DNA from: an uncultured Dechloromonas sp.
GTDB lineage: Bacteria > Pseudomonadota > Gammaproteobacteria > Burkholderiales > Rhodocyclaceae
Assembly (NCBI GenBank): GCA_946477505.1
Contig: CAMKYP010000291.1
Coordinates: 1-5,401 of the forward strand
Direction of reading: 5' to 3'
DNA: 5,401 nt
The number at the start of each line of letters is the position of its first letter. The stretch's first letter is position 1. The notes below the pieces were generated by a model. That model was given only the letters and a program-made list of their open reading frames with translations, was not told where the DNA came from and did not search any database. The translations under genes were made by a program, and so were the position numbers. Shown piece by piece: positions 1 through 5,401 of the stretch.

Positions 1-694
1 CGTCCGAACACCAGTCGTTGGCGACAACGGCCAGATCGAACAGCCAGGCATCCTCACCGGCAAAATAGAAGTCGAGCACGCCGCTCAGCTGTCCAGAGAC
101 ATCCCACAGTACGTTGTCGCGGAAAAGGTCGGCATGGATCACACCACGCGGCAGGTCCTTCCAGTCCTGCGCCGACTGGAAGGCCAGCTCGTCAGCCAGG
201 ACGAGACGCTCTTCGACATCGACGAGCGGCAGCAGGCTTTCGCCGACACGCTGGCGCCACGCTGCGCCGCAGGGGTTGGGCAGCACATCGGGCATGTCGG
301 CGGCGGCCAGATGCAGGCGTGCCAGCAGTGCGCCAACCACCCGGCACTGCTCGACGCTCACCGCATCGGCCGTTGCGCCAGGCAGGCAGGTGAGCAGGGC
401 GGCCGGCTTGCCAGCCAGTACGCGCCAGCGGTGGCCCTGGCCGTCGGCCACAGGCTGGGGGCAAGGCAGGCCGCTGTGCGCCAGGCGATCCTGCAGGGCC
501 AGGTAGAAATCGAGCGCGGCCGGCTCAAGGTGTTCAAACAACGTGAGCACGAACCGGCCCGCCGTGGTTGTCACGAAGTAATTCGAATTCTGCATGCCAG
601 CGGCGATGCCGGCATGGTCGATCAAGTCACCCAGCCCGAGCGGCTGGAGCCAGGCAGCGAGTTCGGCCCGCCCGACCGTGGTATAGACGGACAA
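1..694 (-). CDS. thrB: Homoserine kinase, type II (ThrB, APH-like fold), 3' end beyond the window
   Basis: ATP-dependent phosphorylation of L-homoserine to O-phospho-L-homoserine, the step before threonine synthase; cytoplasmic. The visible 231 codons match the aminoglycoside-phosphotransferase-like ThrB family, not the GHMP-kinase ThrB of E. coli. The N-terminal part has the family pattern GIAAGMQNSNYFVTT (about residues 29-43) and RFVLTLFE (47-54). The catalytic loop HADLFRDN lies at 187-194, with putative catalytic D189 and N194, followed by LDFYF (207-211) carrying the metal-binding Asp. The family is usually about 315-320 residues, so roughly the last 85-90 lie beyond position 1. The start is TTG at 692-694: it gives the expected SVYTTV opening, and no in-frame start lies between it and the upstream stop. 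There is no clear Shine-Dalgarno, and the gene begins 3 nt after the DUF2782-like stop in the same frame, so translational coupling is likely. No frameshift is visible. Confidence 0.93.
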   Translation of the reverse strand, partial: MSVYTTVGRAELAAWLQPLGLGDLIDHAGIAAGMQNSNYFVTTTAGRFVLTLFEHLEPAALDFYLALQDRLAHSGLPCPQPVADGQGHRWRVLAGKPAALLTCLPGATADAVSVEQCRVVGALLARLHLAAADMPDVLPNPCGAAWRQRVGESLLPLVDVEERLVLADELAFQSAQDWKDLPRGVIHADLFRDNVLWDVSGQLSGVLDFYFAGEDAWLFDLAVVANDWCSD

Positions 695-697
695 GAC

Positions 698-1027
698 TTA
701 CCAGCTATGAATGACCCACATCGGCGGCCGGGTCGGATGCTGGTCCGGACCGACATCCACCAGTACGCCATCGCCCTGGCGGTCGACCAGATAGTAGGGC
801 TTGCCGACGGACGGGGTGACCTTGACCATGTACAGCTTGCCCTTGATGCGGAATTCTTCGCGTGTTTCGGTTTCGCGCTTGACGATGGTGACCTGCGGTT
901 CGAGTGCTTCGTCGAAGGCTTCCATGCCCGGCGGCGGGGGCGGTACAGCGGGCAACGGCTGGAGGTCGCCCTTCTGCGCCCAGACAGGCAATGCGGCAAG
1001 CAGCAGGATGGGGAGAAGACGGCGCAT
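698..1027 (-). CDS. Small secreted DUF2782-like protein of unknown function
   Basis: A 109-residue protein without a known biochemical role. Residues 1-17 look like a Sec signal peptide: MRR, then a hydrophobic core rich in Leu (4-14) and a V-W-A/Q signal peptidase I site after residue 17. There is no lipobox Cys, so a soluble periplasmic product is expected. A Pro-rich linker follows (24-33, five consecutive prolines at 29-33). The conserved-looking domain is at about 45-109, with EFRIKGKLYMVKVTP (58-72), GKPYYLVD (75-82) and a C-terminal PPMWVIHSW. This resembles DUF2782 proteins, often found beside thrB and polA in betaproteobacteria (from memory, not searched). The ATG is backed by GAGGA 7 nt upstream. 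The gene lies 30 nt after the LOG gene and 3 nt before thrB, so it is probably the middle of a three-gene operon. Confidence 0.88.
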   Translation of the reverse strand: MRRLLPILLLAALPVWAQKGDLQPLPAVPPPPPGMEAFDEALEPQVTIVKRETETREEFRIKGKLYMVKVTPSVGKPYYLVDRQGDGVLVDVGPDQHPTRPPMWVIHSW

Positions 1028-1034
1028 GGTGAAA

Positions 1035-1039
1035 TCCTC
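1035..1039 (-). promoter_or_regulatory. Shine-Dalgarno of the DUF2782-like gene
   Basis: On the minus strand GAGGA lies 7 nt upstream of the ATG at 1025-1027. It sits inside the 30-nt gap after the LOG stop codon and supports the chosen start. The gap shows no terminator-like hairpin, which fits read-through transcription from the LOG gene. Confidence 0.75.
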
Positions 1040-1057
1040 GGAATCGGTAAACCAATT

Positions 1058-1786
1058 CTACAGGTTGAGCAGCATCTCGTGTTCGTTCGGCAACGGTCCG
1101 AAGGGACGCGATTCGTAGTGTTTGAAAATGGCTTCGACGACCTTCTCCGGTTCGTCGATGAGCTGGATCAGGTTCATGTCCTCGGCGTCGACCATGCCTT
1201 CGGCGACCAGCCTGTCCTTGAACCAGTCGATCATGCCCCCCCAAAACTCGGAACAGACCAGAATCAATGGAATCTTGCGTGCCTTGCCGGTCTGGATAAG
1301 CGTCAACGCTTCCATCAACTCATCCAGCGTGCCGAAACCGCCGGGCATCACCACGTAGGCGCTGGCGAAGCGGACGAACATGTACTTGCGGGCGAAGAAG
1401 TGTCTGAAGGTCTGCGAGATGTCCTGATAGGGGTTGGACTTCTGTTCGTGCGGCAGCTGGATATTCAGGCCGACCGACGGCGACTTGCCGAAGAAGGCGC
1501 CCTTGTTGGCTGCCTCCATGATACCGGGGCCGCCGCCGGAGATGACAGAGAAGCCCGAATCCGAAAGCAGGCGGGACAATTGCTCGGTCAGCATGTAGTA
1601 CTTCGACTCGGGGCGGACACGCGCCGAACCGAACAGGGTGACCGCCGGCTTGATCGCCGCCAGGCGTTCGGTGGCCTCGACGAACTCTGACATAATGCCG
1701 AAAATCCGCCAGGACTCGCGGGCCGTCGTATTTTTTAACAGCGCCTCGGTCTCCACACCCATCACCAGCTTATCGCTCTCGGTCAC
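1058..1786 (-). CDS. LOG-family (TIGR00730-type) Rossmann-fold protein, putative nucleotide phosphoribohydrolase
   Basis: A 242-residue cytoplasmic protein of the LOG ("lonely guy") family. Characterised members cleave cytokinin riboside or other nucleoside 5'-monophosphates to a free base and ribose 5-phosphate; the substrate here cannot be read from sequence. In the numbering from GTG 1786, FGSAR is at 52-56, the glycine-rich loop SGGGPGIMEAANKGA at 83-97, RKYMFV at 133-138 and the signature PGGFGTLDE at 148-156. These are the hallmark phosphate-binding and catalytic motifs. The long form with about 50 residues before the Rossmann core is common in proteobacteria. I chose GTG 1784-1786 because AAGAGAGG sits 6 nt upstream. 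An ATG at 1841-1843 would put the first 19 codons inside polA without family resemblance, and ATG 1760-1762 lacks a good Shine-Dalgarno. It is probably the first gene of the leftward operon, divergent from polA. Confidence 0.9.
   Translation of the reverse strand: MTESDKLVMGVETEALLKNTTARESWRIFGIMSEFVEATERLAAIKPAVTLFGSARVRPESKYYMLTEQLSRLLSDSGFSVISGGGPGIMEAANKGAFFGKSPSVGLNIQLPHEQKSNPYQDISQTFRHFFARKYMFVRFASAYVVMPGGFGTLDELMEALTLIQTGKARKIPLILVCSEFWGGMIDWFKDRLVAEGMVDAEDMNLIQLIDEPEKVVEAIFKHYESRPFGPLPNEHEMLLNL
1688..1696 (+). promoter_or_regulatory. Possible extended -10 promoter for polA
   Basis: TGA-CATAAT matches an extended -10 (TGn plus five of six bases of TATAAT). It lies about 95 nt upstream of the polA ATG, inside the LOG coding sequence on the opposite strand. 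No convincing -35 lies 16-18 nt upstream. polA has no intergenic space, so its promoter must lie within the LOG gene. This is the best candidate by eye, but it is a short motif in coding DNA and could be chance. Confidence 0.22.
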
Positions 1787-1789
1787 TTT

Positions 1790-4510
1790 ATGCCTCTCTT
1801 GTTGTTGGTGGACGGTTCGTCCTATCTCTATCGCGCTTTCCATGCCCTGCCCGACCTGCGCAACAAAGCCGGCGAGCCGACGGGTGCCATCTACGGCGTC
1901 CTAAACATGCTACGTCGTCTGGAAAGCGACTACAAGGCTGACTACAAGGCCGTTGTCTTCGACCCCAAGGGCAAGACCTTCCGTGACGACTGGTATCCCG
2001 AGTACAAGGCGCACCGCCCGCCGATGCCGGACGACCTGCGCGCCCAGATCGAGCCGATCAATGCCGCCATTCGTGCCGCAGGCTGGCCGGTGCTGACCAT
2101 AGACGGCGTCGAGGCCGACGACGTGATCGGCACACTGGCCACCCAGGCCGCCGCAGCGGACATCGAGACCCTGATTTCGACCGGGGACAAGGATTTGACC
2201 CAGTTGGTGAGCCCAAAGATCCGCTGGTTCAACACGATGAGCAACGAATTGCTCGATGAAGCCGGCGTCGAGGCCAAGTTCGGTGTGCCGCCGAACCGCA
2301 TCATCGATTACCTGGCACTGGTCGGCGACACGGTCGACGGCGTGCCCGGCGTGCAGAAATGCGGACCGAAGACGGCCGTCAAATGGCTGACCCAATTCGG
2401 ATCGCTGGACAACATCGTGGCCAATGCGGCCGATATTAGCGGCGTGGTCGGCCAGAACCTGCGTGACCACCTCGATTTCCTGCCTTTGGGAAAGAAGCTG
2501 GTCACCGTCGTCTGCGACCTGCCGGACCTGCCGGCCCCCGCCACGCTGACGGCGACCCCGCCCGACACCGCGATGTTGCGCGAGCTGTACACCCGCTACC
2601 AGTTCCGTACCTGGCTGAACGAAATCGACGGCCCCGGGGCAGCCGCCGGCGTCCCGGCACAAACGGTCGGCATCGCGGACACCCCGCCCCCGGCCGAAAA
2701 GATGGCCGTTCATTACGACACGGTGCTGACCTGGGCCCAGTTCGACGCCTGGCTAACCAAGATCGAAGCCGCCCCACTGACTGCGCTCGATACCGAAACC
2801 AACAGTCTCGATTCGTTTGAGGCGCGCATCGTCGGCATTTCGTTGTCGGTGAAGCCGGGCGAAGCCGCCTACATCCCGGTCGCCCATACCGCTCCCGGCG
2901 TGGCCGAGCAACTGCCGCGCGACGACGTGCTAGCCAGGCTCAAGTCCTGGCTGGAATCCGCCGCCCACCCCAAGGTGCTGCAGAACGCCAAGTACGACCA
3001 GCACGTATTCGCCAATCATGGTATCGCGCTGGCCGGCATCGCCCACGACACGATGCTGCAGAGCTACGTCATCGAGTCCGACAAGGGCCACGATCTCGGC
3101 CAACTGTGCAGCCGCCACCTCGGCCTCGACACCATCGCCTACGAAGACCTCTGCGGCAAGGGCGCCAAGCAGATCACGTTCGATCAGGTCGATATCGAGC
3201 GCGCCGCCACCTATGCTGCCGAGGATGCCGACGTGACGCTGCGCGTCCATGACGTGCTGCATCCGCAATTTGCCAACGAACCCGGCCTCAGCCGCATCTA
3301 CCACGACATCGAAATGCCGGCCCGCCAGGTGATTTGGCGGATCGAGCGCAACGGCATCCTGGTCGACCCCGACTTGCTGGCCCGGCAAAGCCACGAGATG
3401 GGCCAGAAGATCATGGCGCTGGAAACCCAGGCCTACGAACTGGCCGGCCAGCCGTTCAATCTCGCCTCGCCGAAGCAACTGGGCGACATCTTGTTTAACA
3501 AGCTCGGCCTGCCGGTCAAGAAGAAGACCGCCACCGGCGGCCCGTCGACCGATGAGGAAGTGCTGACCGAACTGGCGCTCGACTATCCGCTGCCCAAGCT
3601 GCTGCTCGAACACCGCAGCCTGTCCAAGCTGAAAGGCACCTACACCGACAAGCTGCCGCGCATGGTCAATGCACAGACCGGGAGAGTACATACTCACTTC
3701 TCCCAAGCCGCCGTCGTCACCGGGCGCCTGGCGTCAAGCGACCCCAACCTGCAGAACATCCCGGTGCGTACCGAGGAAGGCCGACGCATCCGCACCGCCT
3801 TCATAGCCCCCGCTGGCAGCAGCATTGTCTCGGCCGACTATTCGCAGATCGAGCTGCGCATCATGGCCCATCTGTCCGGTGACGAACGCCTGCGCGATGC
3901 CTTCGCCCATGGTGAGGATGTGCACCGGGCGACGGCAGCGGAAATCTTCGGCGTCACGCCGCTCGAAGTCGGCCCCGACCAGCGCCGCGTTGCCAAGAGC
4001 ATCAACTTCGGCCTGATCTACGGCATGAGCGCCTTCGGCCTTGCCCGCCAGCTCGGGTTGGAACGCAGCGCGGCGCAGACCTACATTGACCGCTACTTCG
4101 CCCGCTATCCCGGCGTTGCCCAGTACATGGAAGAAGCCCGCCAGACGGCGCGTGACAAGGGCTACGTCGAAACCGCCTTCGGCCGCCGCCTGTGGTTCCC
4201 GGAAATCCGCTCCAGCCAGGCCATGCGCCGCCAGGGCGCCGAACGCGCGGCGATCAACGCGCCGATGCAGGGCACCGCCGCCGACCTGATCAAGCTGGCC
4301 ATGGTGGCTGTGCAGAACTGGCTGGAAAAAACGGCAATGCAGTCCAAGCTGGTTCTGCAGGTGCACGACGAACTGCTGCTCGAAGTTCCGGATGCCGAAC
4401 TGATCGATGTCCGCACCCACCTGCCGAAGCTGATGAGCCAAGTGGCTGAACTGAAGGTACCGCTGGTCGTCGAAGTTGGGGTCGGACCGAACTGGGAAGC
4501 GGCGCACTAG
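1790..4510 (+). CDS. polA: DNA polymerase I (5' nuclease, 3'-5' exonuclease, polymerase)
   Basis: A complete 906-residue Pol I (E. coli: 928), which fills gaps in excision repair and removes RNA primers from Okazaki fragments. The 5' nuclease domain (about 1-285) keeps its acidic metal ligands: VDGS with D8, VEADD (107-111), TGDKD (131-135) and GDTVDGVPG (179-187). A Pro/Ala-rich linker (about 281-305) leads to the proofreading exonuclease (about 310-500), which is intact: D334 and E336 in LDTET, D420 in HDTML, and Y475 with D479. The polymerase domain (about 510-906) has motif A DYSQIELR (D683), motif B RRVAKSINFGLIYG (K736, F740, Y744) and motif C VHDE (D860). F740 corresponds to E. coli F762. 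The ATG at 1790 gives the usual opening LLLVDGSSYLYRAFHALPDLR. No Shine-Dalgarno precedes it. The start is 3 nt from that of the divergent LOG gene, and the stop overlaps the convergent glycosyltransferase stop. Confidence 0.99.
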   Translation: MPLLLLVDGSSYLYRAFHALPDLRNKAGEPTGAIYGVLNMLRRLESDYKADYKAVVFDPKGKTFRDDWYPEYKAHRPPMPDDLRAQIEPINAAIRAAGWPVLTIDGVEADDVIGTLATQAAAADIETLISTGDKDLTQLVSPKIRWFNTMSNELLDEAGVEAKFGVPPNRIIDYLALVGDTVDGVPGVQKCGPKTAVKWLTQFGSLDNIVANAADISGVVGQNLRDHLDFLPLGKKLVTVVCDLPDLPAPATLTATPPDTAMLRELYTRYQFRTWLNEIDGPGAAAGVPAQTVGIADTPPPAEKMAVHYDTVLTWAQFDAWLTKIEAAPLTALDTETNSLDSFEARIVGISLSVKPGEAAYIPVAHTAPGVAEQLPRDDVLARLKSWLESAAHPKVLQNAKYDQHVFANHGIALAGIAHDTMLQSYVIESDKGHDLGQLCSRHLGLDTIAYEDLCGKGAKQITFDQVDIERAATYAAEDADVTLRVHDVLHPQFANEPGLSRIYHDIEMPARQVIWRIERNGILVDPDLLARQSHEMGQKIMALETQAYELAGQPFNLASPKQLGDILFNKLGLPVKKKTATGGPSTDEEVLTELALDYPLPKLLLEHRSLSKLKGTYTDKLPRMVNAQTGRVHTHFSQAAVVTGRLASSDPNLQNIPVRTEEGRRIRTAFIAPAGSSIVSADYSQIELRIMAHLSGDERLRDAFAHGEDVHRATAAEIFGVTPLEVGPDQRRVAKSINFGLIYGMSAFGLARQLGLERSAAQTYIDRYFARYPGVAQYMEEARQTARDKGYVETAFGRRLWFPEIRSSQAMRRQGAERAAINAPMQGTAADLIKLAMVAVQNWLEKTAMQSKLVLQVHDELLLEVPDAELIDVRTHLPKLMSQVAELKVPLVVEVGVGPNWEAAH
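1793..1800 (-). promoter_or_regulatory. Shine-Dalgarno of the LOG-family gene, inside polA codons 2-4
   Basis: Minus-strand AAGAGAGG ends 6 nt before the GTG at 1784-1786, and this decides the start of the LOG-family gene. On the plus strand the same bases are polA codons 2-4 (Pro-Leu-Leu). The leader of the LOG mRNA must therefore be antisense to the beginning of polA. Confidence 0.65.
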
Positions 4511-4518
4511 GCGCCTTC
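4496..4518. terminator. Possible hairpin across the shared polA / glycosyltransferase stop codons
   Basis: GGCGC (4501-4505) and GCGCC (4511-4515) form a perfect 5-bp stem around the 5-nt loop ACTAG, which holds the stop codons. GAA (4496-4498) and TTC (4516-4518) can add three pairs after a 2-nt bulge. Neither side has a T-tract, so it is not a classical intrinsic terminator. It could slow polymerase, protect 3' ends on both strands, or be chance in GC-rich DNA. Confidence 0.25.
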
Positions 4519-5401
4519 GAGTTCCCGTACTGCCGATTCAACCTGATCAACGCTGATATCAGCCACCGCAAAGCTGATTGGCTGCAACAGCCTATGCTGG
4601 GCGCCCCACGGATACCAGCGGGTGCGTTTAGCTTCGGAATTCTCGAACAGCGCGACCGTCTTCAGATCGAGTGCGGCCGCCAGATGCATGGCACCGCCAT
4701 CGGCGCCAACAAAACCGTCGCATAGCGACAGCGCAGCAATCAACTCCTCAAGCCGTTCCGTTACCACCGGCACTACGCCTTTGTCGCGGCAGGCAGCCAG
4801 CACCTGCGCCGCCTTTTCGTCATCCCCCGGGTGCGCCGGGTGATTGGCCGGCCCGGGCGACCAGAACAACACGAACCCGCTTTCCGGCGAGGCCAGGCGC
4901 TCGATCAACTCGATATATTTTTCGGCTGGCCAGCGCCGGGTTTTCTCGCGTGCACTCAGATGAATGGCCCAGATGGTCCGACCTGCCAGCTCGGCCAGTT
5001 TCGGACGCATGGCAGCGACCACTTCAGGCACCGGCGTCAGCTGCAACGGGCCAAGTGCTGGCTGGATACCCAGCGGGGCCAGCAGCTTGCCAACCGCCTC
5101 GACCTCATGGAACGGTGCTCCCGGCTTGTCGCTGATAATCTGTCGAGCACCGACCAGACGGGCATAGCGGTCGCCCCCCGGGGAGGCGACGATGGCCGCA
5201 TCGATGCCCTTGCGGCGCAGTTTCCACAACAGCCCGGCCGTCTCCAGCCAGATCGCCAGCTTGCTCTCGCCCGGACCTCGATGCTTGGCCTTGCGATAGG
5301 CAAATACGTCATTCACATCCGGATTGCCGCGCATCACCGCGACGTTGTATTGATTGACCAGCATACCGATCCACGCATCGGGCATGGCCTTGCGCAAGGC
5401 C
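4507..5401 (-). CDS. Glycosyltransferase family 9 (heptosyltransferase-like), 5' end beyond the window
   Basis: The visible 297 codons resemble family 9 glycosyltransferases, which transfer heptose from ADP-heptose to the lipopolysaccharide inner core at the cytoplasmic face of the inner membrane. Counting from codon 5395-5397 as residue 1, the sugar-nucleotide-binding half has AIHLSAREKTRRWPAEKY (144-161), with the family's basic and WPAEK features. It also has the signature DGFVGADGGAMHLAAAL (227-243), followed by VALFENSEAKRTRWYPWG (248-265). The frame stays open to the window edge. The first visible residues, ALRKAMPDAWIGMLV, correspond to a region normally about 25-30 residues into the family, so the true start and the N-terminal Rossmann beta strand are missing. 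The TTG at 5395-5397 is therefore an internal Leu codon, not a start. The acceptor sugar cannot be determined, so I give no rfa/waa symbol. The gene is convergent with polA, and their stops share CTAG. Confidence 0.88.
   Translation of the reverse strand, partial: ALRKAMPDAWIGMLVNQYNVAVMRGNPDVNDVFAYRKAKHRGPGESKLAIWLETAGLLWKLRRKGIDAAIVASPGGDRYARLVGARQIISDKPGAPFHEVEAVGKLLAPLGIQPALGPLQLTPVPEVVAAMRPKLAELAGRTIWAIHLSAREKTRRWPAEKYIELIERLASPESGFVLFWSPGPANHPAHPGDDEKAAQVLAACRDKGVVPVVTERLEELIAALSLCDGFVGADGGAMHLAAALDLKTVALFENSEAKRTRWYPWGAQHRLLQPISFAVADISVDQVESAVRELEGA

Noticed and set aside
705..1244. A 179-codon minus-strand open frame overlapping the LOG and DUF2782-like genes in another frame
   Set aside because: It straddles two supported genes and their ribosome binding site, and its Arg/Pro/His-rich product is typical of an out-of-frame translation.
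134..1690. A 518-codon open frame on the plus strand, antisense to thrB, the DUF2782-like gene and most of the LOG gene
   Set aside because: It covers three well-supported genes on the opposite strand and its translation resembles no family I know. It is rich in Arg, Gln, Gly, His and Asp, as expected of antisense frames in GC-rich DNA. Its length reflects scarce stop codons, not coding selection.
1787..1843. Upstream ATG at 1841-1843 as the start of the LOG-family gene
   Set aside because: It would add 19 residues encoded antisense to polA and without family resemblance. The GTG at 1784-1786 has a strong, well-spaced Shine-Dalgarno.
1910..4507. Several open frames of about 250-270 codons on the minus strand opposite polA (1910-2713, 2930-3706, 3734-4507)
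   Set aside because: They are antisense shadows of a complete, motif-verified polA, with His-, Gly- and Val-rich translations lacking recognisable domains.
4826..4860. GC-rich repeats of CCCGGG and GCCGG that could form a hairpin
   Set aside because: They lie inside the glycosyltransferase coding sequence and encode a Gly/Pro-rich loop (SPGPANHPAHPGDD) that seems normal for this subgroup. No T-tract or regulatory context is present.
5395..5397. TTG as the start codon of the glycosyltransferase
   Set aside because: The frame is open to the window edge and the residues around it (ALRKAMP) match an internal part of family 9 glycosyltransferases. The gene is simply cut by the window.
1..5401. 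Defence system, mobile element, CRISPR or other novel accessory system
   Set aside because: All five genes are chromosomal housekeeping or envelope genes with similar base composition. No direct repeats, transposase, integrase, tRNA or array-like periodicity was seen.

Overview
This is an ordinary, gene-dense housekeeping stretch of a GC-rich proteobacterial chromosome. It holds five protein-coding genes and almost no intergenic DNA. The protein sequences and the gene order (type II homoserine kinase, DUF2782-like protein, LOG-family protein, polA, family 9 glycosyltransferase) suggest a betaproteobacterium, most likely of the Rhodocyclales (Dechloromonas/Azonexus-like). That assignment comes from remembered family resemblance, not from a search. 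I saw no tRNA, rRNA, CRISPR array, insertion sequence, attachment site or obvious sign of horizontal transfer, and no stretch over 300 bases lacks a gene.

Layout. Positions 1-1786 hold a leftward cluster, read from right to left. It starts with a LOG/TIGR00730-type Rossmann-fold protein (1058-1786). After a 30-nt gap comes a small secreted DUF2782-like protein (698-1027). Three nucleotides further on, homoserine kinase thrB begins at a TTG codon (694) and runs off the left edge. Rightward from 1790 lies a complete DNA polymerase I gene, polA (1790-4510), with all three enzymatic domains and all the catalytic residues I checked. From the right edge, a leftward family 9 glycosyltransferase (heptosyltransferase-like) lacks its first roughly 25-30 codons. 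Its stop codon overlaps the polA stop.

How the genes relate. ThrB phosphorylates homoserine for threonine synthesis. LOG-family proteins hydrolyse nucleoside 5'-monophosphates to a free base and ribose 5-phosphate. PolA repairs DNA and processes Okazaki fragments. The glycosyltransferase probably builds the lipopolysaccharide core. These are separate pathways, and the only evident links are co-transcription of the leftward trio and the tight packing around polA. polA and the LOG gene diverge with 3 nt between start codons, and the LOG ribosome binding site lies inside the first polA codons on the other strand. polA and the glycosyltransferase converge on a shared CTAG carrying both stop codons. 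I found no convincing undescribed system; the points worth a second look are these two packed boundaries, the TTG start of thrB and the uncharacterised DUF2782-like protein.
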